Made by a program: the position numbers and the translations under genes. From assembly GCA_047528285.1 (NCBI GenBank), contig CP180022.1:806001-870000 (forward strand): a DNA stretch of 64,000 bases. Direction: 5' to 3'. Source of the DNA: G047528285 sp047528285 (GTDB lineage Bacteria; Pseudomonadota; Gammaproteobacteria; Enterobacterales; Enterobacteriaceae). The notes beneath the pieces are model-generated. The model was not told where the DNA came from. It worked only from the letters and a program-made list of their open reading frames with translations, and did not search any database. Below, piece by piece: positions 31,729-41,938 of this stretch. The stretch's first letter is position 1, and each line of letters begins with the position of its first letter.

Positions 31729-32907
31729 ATGCTTGAACATACTTTATTTAAACGTTCCTCAGAAACGAGGACGTCTGATGTTTCAGCCAAAAATCAACAG
31801 AAATTGAATCTGCTTGACATGAATCGTCAGCAGTTGCGAAGATTTTTCTTATCAATGGGGGAAAAATCCTTTCGCGCAGATCAAGTGATGAAGTGGATCT
31901 ATCATTATTTCTGTGATGATTTTGATCAGATGACGGATATCAATAAGCATCTTCGTGCCAGTCTAAAAGCACTGGCAGAGATTCGCGTTCCTGAAATTAT
32001 AGAGGAGAAACACTCTACCGATGGTACTATCAAATGGGGCATCAAAGTAGGTGATCAGCAGGTAGAAACAGTCTACATCCCCGAGAATGATCGGGCTACG
32101 TTATGTGTCTCTTCTCAGGTTGGTTGTGCACTGCAGTGCACTTTTTGTTCTACTGGACAGCAGGGGTTTAATCGCAATTTGCGAGTATCAGAAATTATTG
32201 GTCAAGTTTGGCGTGCGGTCAAGATCATCGGTACCGAAAAAGTTTTCAATAAGCATCCTATTACTAATGTAGTTATGATGGGGATGGGTGAACCACTGTT
32301 GAATCTTAATAACGTGGTACCAGCTATGGAGATAATGTTGGACGATTTTGGTTTTGGGTTGTCAAAGCGTCGAGTTACTTTGTCGACATCCGGTGTAGTT
32401 CCAGCACTGGAAAAACTTGGCGACATGATAGATGTGGCTCTGGCGATTTCACTTCACGCACCTAACGATACAATTAGAAATGAAATAATCCCGATTAACA
32501 GAAAGTATAATATTGAGACATTTTTGTCGGCTGCCCGCCGGTATTTGTATAAATCAAAGGCTAATCGGGGTCGCGTAACTGTGGAGTATGTCATGCTTGA
32601 CCATATCAACGATGCTACTGAACATGCCCATCAACTGACGGAATGTTTAAAAGATATGCCTTGTAAGATTAATCTTATTCCCTGGAATCCTTTCCCCGGC
32701 GCACCTTATAGTCGCAGTTCAAATAGCAGGGTAGATCGTTTTGCCAAAGTATTGATAGATTACGGATTCAACACCATCGTTCGTAAAACGCGCGGGGATG
32801 ATATTCAGGCTGCTTGTGGACAATTAACGGGAGAGGTAATAGACAGAACCAAGCGGACCATGCGTAAATATATAAACGGAAAACCTATAGAAGTGAAAGT
32901 AATCTAA
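31729..32907 (+). CDS. rlmN: Dual-specificity rRNA/tRNA adenine-C2 methyltransferase
   Basis: A radical-SAM enzyme that methylates C2 of A2503 in 23S rRNA and A37 in several tRNAs. The cluster-binding CxxxCxxC motif is CALQCTFC (about residues 133-140). The upstream catalytic region VSSQVGC, the conserved NVVMMGMGEPLLNL and the late cysteine in DDIQAACGQ are present. Length is 392 residues against 384 in E. coli, the extra residues lying in the variable N-terminus. A GAGG sequence 16 bases before the ATG may be the ribosome site. It heads the rlmN-pilW-rodZ-ispG-hisS-yfgM-bamB-der block. RlmN is kept while the other rRNA methylase, RlmL, is lost. Confidence 0.96.
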   Translation: MLEHTLFKRSSETRTSDVSAKNQQKLNLLDMNRQQLRRFFLSMGEKSFRADQVMKWIYHYFCDDFDQMTDINKHLRASLKALAEIRVPEIIEEKHSTDGTIKWGIKVGDQQVETVYIPENDRATLCVSSQVGCALQCTFCSTGQQGFNRNLRVSEIIGQVWRAVKIIGTEKVFNKHPITNVVMMGMGEPLLNLNNVVPAMEIMLDDFGFGLSKRRVTLSTSGVVPALEKLGDMIDVALAISLHAPNDTIRNEIIPINRKYNIETFLSAARRYLYKSKANRGRVTVEYVMLDHINDATEHAHQLTECLKDMPCKINLIPWNPFPGAPYSRSSNSRVDRFAKVLIDYGFNTIVRKTRGDDIQAACGQLTGEVIDRTKRTMRKYINGKPIEVKVI

Positions 32908-32914
32908 TAGTTAG

Positions 32915-33633
32915 CATTATCCTTAGTTTTTTACCATAATTAAACGAAAGTGGCGACAATTCATACGGGAATTAATATATACAATTGATTTGGATGGGTA
33001 TACTAATTGTTATCGGTATTCCGAATTAGTGGTTATTGTGTTAGTAATAATTTTTGAAATACATAGTTTCACATGGCAGGCAGGCAAGAATTTGTTTGAT
33101 GAGAATAAAAGATCTTGCTTGGCAATTACTATATACAACAGCTATGGTATAGCACAATACAAATAGCGGATTGAAAACCCTTCTATGTTATACAAAATTA
33201 TTTGCCAGACAATATTTAAAATAGTGCTGAAATATCGAAATTCTTAATAATTACGGTGTGTTTGGATGTTTGTTAGGGCAGTATGGATCGATACAAAAGT
33301 AGTTTAATGTTTTAGTATAATATTTGCCTTACAACAAGGTTGTCGATAAGAATGCAAAAAGTGCTGGTGAGACTATTTTAAGGTCGAAGAGAATATATTA
33401 TGTAGGAGGTTTTTACATTGCTTACGTGTGTTTACGATCTCTGATATAAAGCCCTGCGGCTTTTAGATATCTACCAACATATACTATATACCATGTATCA
33501 TGCTATATAGTTAAAAATTCGTTTCGCTGAGTTAGCTAAACTGCCAGATGACGTGCAACTTAATATCACGTGGCTTATGCGAAGTTTTCTACAATTTAAA
33601 CAGTGCTAATAATTTCTAGCCAATGAATACTGA
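32915..33633 (+). pseudogene. pilW: Decayed TPR lipoprotein PilW/PilF
   Basis: Some enterobacteria carry pilW between rlmN and rodZ. Here NYGVFGCLLGQYGSIQ near 33255 matches the family stretch NYGAFLCGLGQYEAAQ, IRFAELAKLPDDVQ near 33515 matches IRFAALAGNAPDVQ, and FLANEY followed by TGA at 33631-33633 is the typical family C-terminus. That stop overlaps the rodZ start (ATG at 33623), an ancestral coupling still visible. The span of about 720 bases fits a 240-250-residue protein. Stops and frameshifts prevent a product. PilW is a tetratricopeptide lipoprotein of pilus assembly. Confidence 0.75.
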
Positions 33634-34495
33634 AGCTCCACAAGATCAAGTACCAAACACTACGGGAGAACGCTTGCGTCAAGCCCGGGAACATATAGGA
33701 TTAAGCCAACAGGTAGTAGCTGATCGATTATGTTTGAAGGTGTCTATCGTGCGCGATATTGAAAATGATCACGCTAATTGTTTGAATCTTGGTTCGACAT
33801 TTTTGCGCGGTTATATCCGCTCTTATGCGCGCTTGGTGCATGTTTCTGAAGAAGAACTAATGCCTATGATGGCAAAACAGGCACCAATAAAAGCCACGAA
33901 GGTGGCGCCAATTCGGAAGTTTTCGCTGGGCAAAACTCGCAAGAAAAATGACAGCTGGCTGATGGGATTCACTTGGTTGATCATATTTATGGTAATGGGG
34001 TTGACAGTCGTTTGGTGGTGGCAAAATCATCAGGTTCATCAACAAAGTATTGCTAACACAACAAATCAATCTTCCTCTCAACTATTCCAGAAAGTTGATA
34101 GTATATTAATACCACTTTATGGTGGCGTAGAAGAGGGATTAAACAACATCAACTGGCCGACGACAGGCAATAATCCATTAACACGCCGCGAGAATTCAGT
34201 TGTGTCTGAAATTCTTTCAACATCGGCTTCCGGTGTCTCTGAGATTGATGGCGACGATTTAGTGATGAAGTTTACAGGAGACTGTTGGCTTGAGGTGTTT
34301 GATGCTGAAGGGAAAAAACTGTTGAACGGTATGCAACATAGTGGTACTAAGTTAAATCTCACAGGCCAGGCACCGTATAAATTAAAAATCGGTGCACCGT
34401 CTGCTGTGCAAGTGCAATATCAAGGCAGATCTGTGGATTTGAGTCGATTTATCCGCGGGCATCAGGTTGCACGATTAACCCTAGCTTCCCAGTAA
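33623..34495 (+). CDS. rodZ: Cytoskeletal protein RodZ
   Basis: RodZ is a bitopic inner-membrane protein that ties MreB filaments to the elongation machinery and sets rod shape. The N-terminal Xre-like helix-turn-helix (GERLRQAREHIGLSQQ, about 15-80) is intact. A basic stretch before residue 110 leads to one membrane segment at about 114-133 (WLMGFTWLIIFMVMGLTVVW), followed by a periplasmic linker and a beta-rich C-terminal domain (MKFTGDCWLEVFDAEGKK). At 290 residues it is shorter than E. coli RodZ (337), the loss falling in the linker. It starts inside the pilW remnant's stop region. Confidence 0.92.
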   Translation: MNTEAPQDQVPNTTGERLRQAREHIGLSQQVVADRLCLKVSIVRDIENDHANCLNLGSTFLRGYIRSYARLVHVSEEELMPMMAKQAPIKATKVAPIRKFSLGKTRKKNDSWLMGFTWLIIFMVMGLTVVWWWQNHQVHQQSIANTTNQSSSQLFQKVDSILIPLYGGVEEGLNNINWPTTGNNPLTRRENSVVSEILSTSASGVSEIDGDDLVMKFTGDCWLEVFDAEGKKLLNGMQHSGTKLNLTGQAPYKLKIGAPSAVQVQYQGRSVDLSRFIRGHQVARLTLASQ

Positions 34496-34537
34496 ATAAA
34501 TAGCAAATCTCGTTAGAAATATTGGAGAAAGGGAAAA

Positions 34538-35683
34538 ATGTATCGTTCCATACCAATCACTCGTCGAAAATCAAAACGTATTTACGTTGGTAAAGTACCG
34601 GTAGGTGATGGCGCCCCCATCGCAGTGCAGTCAATGACCAACACCCGTACCATCGATGTTGCAGCGACGGTGCAACAAATTCAGGCAATGGAGCGTGTCG
34701 GTGTTGATATTGTACGTGTGTCGGTGCCTACCATGGATGCGGTCGAAGCTTTTAAATTCATCAAACAGCAGGTCGCTGTTCCGCTGGTAGCAGATATCCA
34801 TTTTGACTATCGTCTTGCGCTAAAAGTCGCAGAATACGGCGTAGATGCTCTGCGTATCAATCCAGGAAATATCGGGAACGAGTGGCGCATCCGTTCAGTT
34901 GTAGATTGTGCTCGAGATAAAAATATCCCGATTCGTATCGGCGTTAACGCTGGTTCCCTTGAACGGGAACTTCAGGATAAATATGGAGAACCTACGCCAA
35001 AAGCGTTGCTAGAGTCCGCTATGCGTCATGTGGATATCTTAGACAAGCTCAATTTCAATGCTTTTAAAGTTAGCGTAAAAGCCTCTGATGTGTTTCTGGC
35101 GGTGCAATCCTACCGCCTTCTGGCGGATCAAATTGATCAGCCGTTGCATCTTGGTATAACCGAAGCTGGTGGTGTCCGTAGCGGGGCGGTTAAGTCTGCT
35201 ATTGGAATAGGATTATTGTTAAGCGAAGGTATCGGAGATACCTTGCGGGTTTCTCTGGCTGCTGACCCGGTGGAGGAAGTGAAAGTTGGTTTTGATATTT
35301 TGAAATCGCTGCGTATTCGCTCGCGCGGCATCAATTTCATTGCCTGCCCGACGTGCGCGCGCCAAGAATTTGATGTTATCGGTACAGTGAATGCGTTGGA
35401 GCAACGGCTAGAGGACATCGTTACACCGATGGATGTTTCCATTATCGGCTGTGTGGTAAATGGTCCAGGTGAGGCGCTTTTATCCACGCTAGGGGTAACT
35501 GGTGGTCATAAGAAAAGCGGGTTTTATGAAGATGGTGTTCGCCACCGAGAACGTTTTAATAACGAACTAATAATTGATCAATTAGAGGCTCGTATTCGTG
35601 TGAAAGCGGCATTGCTAAATAAACATAATCGTATCGCGGTCAATCTGATAAAAAATAATACGGATAGAAATTCTAAATGGTAA
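34538..35683 (+). CDS. ispG: 4-hydroxy-3-methylbut-2-enyl diphosphate synthase
   Basis: IspG is the [4Fe-4S] enzyme that reduces MEcPP to HMBPP, the penultimate step of the MEP isoprenoid pathway, needed for undecaprenyl phosphate and quinones. The N-terminal TIM-barrel region carries VQSMTNTRT and ADIHFDYRLAL. The cluster ligands are in IACPTCARQEF and SIIGCVVNGPGEA. Length is 381 residues against 372, with a slightly longer tail. A GGAGAAAGGG ribosome site precedes the ATG. Its stop overlaps the hisS start by seven bases (35677-35683), indicating translational coupling. Confidence 0.97.
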   Translation: MYRSIPITRRKSKRIYVGKVPVGDGAPIAVQSMTNTRTIDVAATVQQIQAMERVGVDIVRVSVPTMDAVEAFKFIKQQVAVPLVADIHFDYRLALKVAEYGVDALRINPGNIGNEWRIRSVVDCARDKNIPIRIGVNAGSLERELQDKYGEPTPKALLESAMRHVDILDKLNFNAFKVSVKASDVFLAVQSYRLLADQIDQPLHLGITEAGGVRSGAVKSAIGIGLLLSEGIGDTLRVSLAADPVEEVKVGFDILKSLRIRSRGINFIACPTCARQEFDVIGTVNALEQRLEDIVTPMDVSIIGCVVNGPGEALLSTLGVTGGHKKSGFYEDGVRHRERFNNELIIDQLEARIRVKAALLNKHNRIAVNLIKNNTDRNSKW

Positions 35684-36957
35684 AAAATATCCAAGCTATT
35701 CGCGGCATGAGTTCATATTTATCGAAAGATACCGCATTTTGGCAGCGTGTTGAAGGATCACTTAAAGGCGTTCTGTCAAGCTATGGATACAGTGAAATTC
35801 GCCTTCCAATCGTCGAAAAGACCCAGTTATTCCAGCGGGCTATCGGTAAAGTTACCGATGTGGTTGAAAAAGAGATGTATACTTTTATTGATCGCAATGG
35901 GGACAGCTTAGCCTTGCGTCCAGAAGGCACTGCAGGTTGCGTACGTGCCGGTATTGAACATGGTTTGCTGTATAATAATCAGGAACAAAGGTTGTGGTAT
36001 ATAGGTCCTATGTTTCGTTACGAACGACCGCAGAAAGGCCGCTACCGGCAATTTTACCAAATGGGTGTCGAGGTGTTTGGTCAAAAGGGGCCAGATGTTG
36101 ACGCCGAGGTTATTTGTCTTACCGCCCGATTTTGGCGTATCCTGGGTATTAGCGATCACGTTTCCCTAGAGCTTAATTCAATTGGTTCACTTGAAGCTCG
36201 CGATCACTATCGCAAGGCGATTAAGGCGTTTTTAATCCAACATGAAGACTCATTGGATGAAAATAGCCGCCGGCGCATACATACCAATCCAATGCGAGTC
36301 CTAGACAGCAAAAATTTAGAGATTCAGGCGTTGCTAAAAGATGCGCCGGTCTTGAGTGATTATCTTGACGATGCTTCTCGAATTCACTTTTCAAGTCTAT
36401 GTGATCTTTTAGATTTTGTTCACATCCCATATACGGTTAATCCGCGCTTAGTGCGCGGTCTTGATTATTATAATCGAACGGTTTTTGAGTGGGTAACCAC
36501 TTCACTGGGATCGCAGGGAAGTATTTGTGGCGGTGGACGCTATGATGGTCTTGTGGAACAACTTGGTGGGAGTCCCAATCCTGCTGTTGGTTTTGCCATT
36601 GGGTTGGATCGGTTGATATTGTTGATGAAAGCGGTAAACCTGGATTTTGCAGTCGCGTCACGCATGGATGCTTACTTGGTGGCAATGGGGGGAAAGAACG
36701 TACAGCGTGCAGCATTGCGGCTAGCAGAGCAGTTGCGCGACGCCTTACCAGGTTTGCGACTGATGATGAATTTTGGCGGCGGTAATTTTAAAAAGCAATT
36801 CGGATGTGCTAATAAGCATGGTGCTTTCATTGTACTTATTCTGGGAGAAAATGAAATAAAAATGCAGCAAGTTGTGGTGAAACATTTGGCTACAGGTAAG
36901 CAGGAAATGCTGGCGCAGAATAATGTTGCTGCCAGGTTGGCTTCGATTTTAGGTTAA
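35677..36957 (+). CDS. hisS: Histidyl-tRNA synthetase
   Basis: A class II aminoacyl-tRNA synthetase charging tRNA-His, cytoplasmic dimer. Motif 2 (MFRYERPQKGRYRQFYQMG) follows TLRPEGTAG-like LALRPEGTAG. The histidine-binding loop RLVRGLDYYNRTVFEW and motif 3 VGFAIGLDRLILL are intact, followed by the C-terminal anticodon-binding domain. Length is 426 residues against 424 in E. coli. The position usually filled by His in motif 2 (FRHERP) is Tyr here, a conservative change. The start overlaps the ispG stop; yfgM follows after 10 bases. Confidence 0.97.
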   Translation: MVKNIQAIRGMSSYLSKDTAFWQRVEGSLKGVLSSYGYSEIRLPIVEKTQLFQRAIGKVTDVVEKEMYTFIDRNGDSLALRPEGTAGCVRAGIEHGLLYNNQEQRLWYIGPMFRYERPQKGRYRQFYQMGVEVFGQKGPDVDAEVICLTARFWRILGISDHVSLELNSIGSLEARDHYRKAIKAFLIQHEDSLDENSRRRIHTNPMRVLDSKNLEIQALLKDAPVLSDYLDDASRIHFSSLCDLLDFVHIPYTVNPRLVRGLDYYNRTVFEWVTTSLGSQGSICGGGRYDGLVEQLGGSPNPAVGFAIGLDRLILLMKAVNLDFAVASRMDAYLVAMGGKNVQRAALRLAEQLRDALPGLRLMMNFGGGNFKKQFGCANKHGAFIVLILGENEIKMQQVVVKHLATGKQEMLAQNNVAARLASILG

Positions 36958-36967
36958 GAAAAACAGA

Positions 36968-37585
36968 GTGGACTTCTATAATAAATATAACGAAGATCGC
37001 AAGGTATTTCACCGTTTCTTTATAGATAACAAAAAAGTATTAGCGATCATTATTATAATAAGCATTAGCTGTTTATTAGGCTACTGGCGTTACTGGTATA
37101 ACCAGTATAACGATGCCATGCTATCGGCATCAAGTACTTGGCAGCAGGTAAATACAGATCTTGTTGATCAGCCTAACCAACAGCACTTAAGTGCTGCACA
37201 GAATTTTTCAAATGCCAATAACAATAACTATGGTGCACTGATCTCCATAGAGTTGGCGCGGCAATTTGTGGAGAAAGGGGATTTTGCTGTTGCGGAGAAG
37301 CAGCTGCAAAAAGCGTTAGGTCAAACTCGTGATCTTAATCTGCAATCGATCATTAATTTGCGTATAGCGCGAGTGCAACTACAGCAAAAAAATATAAAGG
37401 GAGCATTGAAAACCCTAGATGGTGTAAAGGGGGAGGAATGGGGGGTACTGGCGGAGCATATCCGCGGTGATGCAGAGGTAATGAAAAGTGATCACCAGGC
37501 TGCACGTGTTGCCTACGAAAAAGCGCTACAATCTACTTTGCTATCGCCGATAGCTCGCATGAAACTAAATAATTTGTCTAACTGA
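36968..37585 (+). CDS. yfgM: Inner-membrane periplasmic chaperone-associated protein YfgM
   Basis: YfgM is a bitopic inner-membrane protein with periplasmic TPR-like helices that works with PpiD at the Sec translocon exit. One membrane segment lies at about 24-42 (VLAIIIIISISCLLGYW). The periplasmic part carries YGALISIELARQFVEKGD and INLRIARVQLQQ, matching E. coli. Length is 205 residues against 206. The start is GTG at 36968, chosen because the protein aligns from there and no ATG lies nearby; the ribosome site is weak. It is sandwiched between hisS and bamB as in E. coli. Confidence 0.92.
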   Translation: MDFYNKYNEDRKVFHRFFIDNKKVLAIIIIISISCLLGYWRYWYNQYNDAMLSASSTWQQVNTDLVDQPNQQHLSAAQNFSNANNNNYGALISIELARQFVEKGDFAVAEKQLQKALGQTRDLNLQSIINLRIARVQLQQKNIKGALKTLDGVKGEEWGVLAEHIRGDAEVMKSDHQAARVAYEKALQSTLLSPIARMKLNNLSN

Positions 37586-37597
37586 GAGGAGGATCGT

Positions 37598-38779
37598 GTG
37601 CAATTGCGTAAAACGCTATTTGTAGGACTATTATCGATTTCTATGCTCAGTGGATGTGTGTGGCTTAGCAACGAAGAAGATGTGGCCACTATGTTGCTCT
37701 ATCCAAAAGTAGTAAATCAGTTTCATCCAACAATAGTATGGAGCAGCTCTGTCGGTCACGGATCTGATGGTTATTATTCCAATTTACACCCTGCTTGGCA
37801 GAATAACCGTGTGTTTGCAGCCGATCGCCATGGTGTTGTCAAAGCGCTCAATGCAGACAGCGGAAAAGAAATTTGGTCGATGGATCTTTCTATTCAGAAA
37901 GACTCCTTTTCGCATAATTGTTCGGCAAAACTTAACGGTGGTGTGACAGCAGCCGGAAATCGAATTTACGTTGGCAGCGAGTTAGCTAAACTTTATTCTC
38001 TTGACGAGAAGGACGGTAGTCTCATTTATGCAACAACGATTGTTGGTGAGGTTCTGTCTACGCCGCTGGTAAGTAATGGCCTCGTTTTAGTACATACTAG
38101 CAATGGTATGCTACAGGCGCTTAATGAAGCTGATGGATCTGTAAAATGGATTGTTAATCTTGAGACACCCTTGTTGACAATGCGCGGTGAATCTGATCCG
38201 ACGATGGCATTTGGCGCTGTAATTCTGGGCGGGGATAACGGAGTTGTCAGTGCGTTCATGATTAATGATGGACACATGATTTGGCAATCGCGCATCGCAC
38301 ATGCTAGCGGCGATACTGAAATTTCCCGTATTAATGATATACAAACAACACCGTTAGTAGTTAATGGCGTTGTTTATGCTCTCGCTTATAACGGTAATCT
38401 TGCAGCGCTGGATCTAAGTTCAGGTCAGATAATTTGGTCACGTATAATAGGTTCTGTCACAAATCTTTTGGTGAACGCTGGCCGAATCTATTTAGTCGAT
38501 CAAAATGATTGTGTTATTGCGGTAGATGCCCAAAACGGTCTTACCCTCTGGCGCCAGAGGGCGCTGTTGCACCGTAATCTTACTTCTCCGGTATTGTATC
38601 ATGGCTATATTGTTACCGGGGACTCAAAAGGCCATCTTCATTGGATTAACCCTGATAACGGTCAATTCGTCGCTCAGCAAAAAATAAATAGCGCAGGCCT
38701 ATTTGTATCTCCCATTATTGCCGGTAATAAGCTTATCGTGCAGGCAAAAAATGGCGAGGTATGTGCTATTATCGAATAA
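37598..38779 (+). CDS. bamB: Outer-membrane assembly lipoprotein BamB
   Basis: BamB is an outer-membrane lipoprotein of the BAM complex, an eight-bladed beta-propeller that binds BamA and helps insert outer-membrane proteins. The start is GTG at 37598 behind a strong AGAGGAGG ribosome site. The signal peptide ends in the lipobox LSGC, so the mature N-terminus is Cys20. Propeller repeats with PQQ-like motifs recur, for example VKALNADSGKEIWSMDL, LQALNEADGSVKWIVNL and LAALDLSSGQIIWSR. Length is 393 residues against 392. Retained Lgt, which lipidates such proteins, fits. Confidence 0.95.
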   Translation: MQLRKTLFVGLLSISMLSGCVWLSNEEDVATMLLYPKVVNQFHPTIVWSSSVGHGSDGYYSNLHPAWQNNRVFAADRHGVVKALNADSGKEIWSMDLSIQKDSFSHNCSAKLNGGVTAAGNRIYVGSELAKLYSLDEKDGSLIYATTIVGEVLSTPLVSNGLVLVHTSNGMLQALNEADGSVKWIVNLETPLLTMRGESDPTMAFGAVILGGDNGVVSAFMINDGHMIWQSRIAHASGDTEISRINDIQTTPLVVNGVVYALAYNGNLAALDLSSGQIIWSRIIGSVTNLLVNAGRIYLVDQNDCVIAVDAQNGLTLWRQRALLHRNLTSPVLYHGYIVTGDSKGHLHWINPDNGQFVAQQKINSAGLFVSPIIAGNKLIVQAKNGEVCAIIE

Positions 38780-38921
38780 AATTTGTATTATCAGATGCGA
38801 AATGGCTGAGGAAAAGTAATCTTGCAAACTATTTTGTGATGACATGTTCAATTAGTAGTTTGTGTGATGTAATTAGTCTTGTTGTTGTGTTTGCTTATTT
38901 TTATCTGATGAGATTGTAAAA

Positions 38922-40388
38922 ATGATACCTTCTGTTGCGTTGGTGGGGCGTTCTAATGTAGGTAAATCCACTCTGTTTAATCGATTAACGCGTACCCGAG
39001 ATGCGTTGGTAGCAGATTTTCCAGGATTAACGCGTGATCGCCAGTATGGTCGTGCGGAATGGGAAGGCCATGAATTTATCGTTATCGATACTGGTGGGAT
39101 AGATAGTGCGAAAGAAGGGGTTGCAATTCAGATGGAAGAGCAGTCGCTAGTAGCGATTGAAGAAGCCGATATCGTGCTGTTTATAGTGGATGGACGTACT
39201 GGATTAATGGCAGCCGATCATGATATCGCAAGACATCTGCGCACACGCCAAAAAACGACAGTTATTGTTGCTAATAAAACTGATGGGATCGATACCGATA
39301 GTGCACTTAGCGATTTTTATGCCTTGGGAATGGGTATTATTATTCCCATTGCCGCATCGCATGGTCGTGGTATAAACAGCTTAATGGATAAAGTTTTTCT
39401 TCCGCTACTAAGGTATGGTACTTCGGTAAGTAGTGCGAAAGAATGTGTGGCACTCTGTTCGGATGATGAACCGCAAACGCTGGTGCAAGCAGAAAAGCTC
39501 TTTAATTTGCAGGCGCCTTTGATAAAGCTGACGATCGTCGGTCGTCCAAATGTTGGTAAATCTACCCTTATCAATCGCATTCTTGGCGAAGAGCGCTTAG
39601 TTGTTTACAATATTCCAGGTACAACTCGTGATAGTATTTATATACCAATAGTTCGTGCGGGACGTGAATATCTCTTAATCGATACCGCTGGTGTGCAGAA
39701 GCGTACTAAAGTTACTCAAATAATAGAGAAATTCTCCATTATCAAAACGCTTCAGGCTATTAATGATGCCAATGTTGTATTATTACTCATAGATGCCCGC
39801 GAAGGTATTTCTAATCAGGATTTATCTCTGCTAGAGTTTATCCTGAACAGCGGACGATCGTTAGTGATTGCGATTAACAAATGGGATGTTCTTTCTAGAG
39901 AGAGTCGCAACGAACTGAAAGAAGTATTAGAACATCGTTTAAGATTTATTGATTTTGCTAGGATTCATTTCATTTCAGCCTTGTACGGTAGCGGTGTCGG
40001 CAATTTATTTAAATCGGTGAATGAGGCTTATCAATGCGCCACAAAACAAGTAAGCACTGCGTTCTTAACGCGTATCATGCGAATGGCGGTGGAAGAACAT
40101 GCCCCGCCGCGTGTGCGGGGACGGAGTGTAAAACCGAAATATGCTCATGCCGGCGGCTATAACCCGCCAATCATTGTGATTCACGGAACGCAGGTTCAAG
40201 ATCTCTCTGATACCTATAAACGCTATATGATGAATTATTTTCGCCGCGCGTTAGGGATTAGAGGTACGCCAATTCGTATTCAGTTTAATGAAGCCAATAA
40301 CCCTTTTGTTGGACGTCGTAATACCTTGACACCAACCCAGCTAAGTAAACGTAAGCGGTTAATTCGCCATGTCAGGAAAAATAAATAA
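38922..40388 (+). CDS. der: Double-domain ribosome assembly GTPase Der
   Basis: Der is an essential GTPase of 50S subunit maturation. It has two tandem G domains: the first with GRSNVGKST (residue 9), DTGG and NKTD; the second with GRPNVGKST (about 206), DTAG and NKWD. A C-terminal KH-like domain carries PPRVRGRSVKPKYAHAGG. Length is 488 residues against 490. The first P-loop has Ser where E. coli has Pro (GRPNVGKST), a tolerated position. An intergenic gap of about 140 bases separates it from bamB. Confidence 0.96.
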   Translation: MIPSVALVGRSNVGKSTLFNRLTRTRDALVADFPGLTRDRQYGRAEWEGHEFIVIDTGGIDSAKEGVAIQMEEQSLVAIEEADIVLFIVDGRTGLMAADHDIARHLRTRQKTTVIVANKTDGIDTDSALSDFYALGMGIIIPIAASHGRGINSLMDKVFLPLLRYGTSVSSAKECVALCSDDEPQTLVQAEKLFNLQAPLIKLTIVGRPNVGKSTLINRILGEERLVVYNIPGTTRDSIYIPIVRAGREYLLIDTAGVQKRTKVTQIIEKFSIIKTLQAINDANVVLLLIDAREGISNQDLSLLEFILNSGRSLVIAINKWDVLSRESRNELKEVLEHRLRFIDFARIHFISALYGSGVGNLFKSVNEAYQCATKQVSTAFLTRIMRMAVEEHAPPRVRGRSVKPKYAHAGGYNPPIIVIHGTQVQDLSDTYKRYMMNYFRRALGIRGTPIRIQFNEANNPFVGRRNTLTPTQLSKRKRLIRHVRKNK

Positions 40389-40410
40389 ATAAAATTGGAG
40401 AAGCAAATTA

Positions 40411-41824
40411 GGTGCGACGTGCGCGTAATGGTTATGTTTTTTGCAGGTGTGCTTAATTAACGCCCGTGTATTGTGTTCTGTTTCTCAGGCAAATTAACCA
40501 GGTTAACACACATATGAGAAAGGCAAGAAAAGATGGTATGGTATATTTTGTTTAAATGAATAAATATCAAAACCAGTGATACCTATATATATGCCTCTTG
40601 AGGTGTTGATTATTATGAAATATACAAACGTGTGATTCTCTTATTATTTTTTCGGTTATGCTTTTTTAACGATTATATCGTTTCCATCTTGCGATGGTTT
40701 TTATTATATGGAGCACTTTCTATGAAGAGGATTAAATCGCGATATTGAGCTTTGATTTAGCTACTCAATTTCGTTCGTTTTCTTGCGAGAAGAAAAAACA
40801 TTTTACATAGAAGGTGTTGGATCTCCCTCAGGAGATAATTTGCATGCAGGAGGAGTTTAATTTCGTATCTGTCTAAGCGAATGTTGCGTGATACTTCCTG
40901 CTTGTATAGATGGATCCAGAAAGATTTGATTTTTTAGCAAGGTTATTAGATAAGTTATGTATAAGTGCTGTTAAGTCATGTTAAGTTTATATTCTATTTT
41001 TATTTGTTGGAGATAGATATCTGAGTGACATCCTTTCATTTGATTTTATAAAAAACTTAGAAGGTAACTTCATTTAATTGAGCCCCTGATTTGTTATTTT
41101 TTCGTGTTGATATTTTACCGGTGAATAATTTTTATAAACCTATTAAGATATTCCTTTGCATGATAAAGGACCATATCCACAAGAGTTTAGTCGGGTTTTA
41201 ATAGAAATCCGCAAATATATACAATAATAATGATTGAGACTAAAATGTTTATTTATCCATACACTCAGTGAGTTGTGTTATTTTAAGGATTTCTTGTTTT
41301 AGTAGTTTAATTTTAATTCTTAAATTTCTATTGAGATCTGATATTAAAATAATAGTAATGATCTGATCAAAGGATTATTAAAGTTCCATATATTCAAAAA
41401 TTGATTTAGCTCAGAGAGAAAGAAAATAAATCTTATATATAGAATGTATCTTAAATATGAAATATAATTTTTATTAAGTATTTTAACAAAACGCTGGAAT
41501 TTTATTTATTGATTTTTGTTTTTTTTTAATCTCAAAAAATAAAGAATTTATAAAATTAAAAGTTTTTCATAATGTGTAATTGATTTTGACGACTTAAGAA
41601 GATATTGAAAATGCTTTTGGATGATAATGAAACGTAGATTTCTTTAGAACTAGATAATAGAGTTGTTTTTTTAATGTAATACAGAAAACTGTTAAATATA
41701 GATCCATTACAAGGGATTTAAATTTCTCATAAAATAGCGGATTAGCAAGTAAAAAGGATTGATTTTTATTGAGTTTCTGCATTTTTTACAGTTTATAATT
41801 TTTTTTAAAGTGAACCACTGAACT
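40411..41824 (-). pseudogene. xseA: Decayed exonuclease VII large subunit
   Basis: The minus strand at 41782-41594 reads NPLFYEKFKSLV, then ITLKK and STFHYHP. This resembles the XseA OB-fold start SRLNQTVRLLL, FTLKD and VTFRPQH in order. Near 40804 a segment CKMFFLL resembles KRMSFAL within about 60 bases of the predicted place. In E. coli xseA faces der tail to tail, as here. Matches are short and a stop-rich frame separates them, so this is a moderate call. A zinc-ribbon yfgJ remnant just after der is an alternative for the first 150 bases. Confidence 0.45.
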
Positions 41825-41938
41825 ACTTAATGGTTATTTTAAATTTCACTTTAAAAAACAAAATAGTATAACTTATAATCCTAGATTTATGTTGCTTCTG
41901 AATTTGTGTAATCCCGCTTTGGAATACATGACTTTAAA

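Noticed and set aside
40420..40560. yfgJ zinc-ribbon remnant after der
   Set aside because: NGYVFCRC is suggestive, but the second CxxC pair is missing and the region overlaps the xseA remnant; too weak to call.
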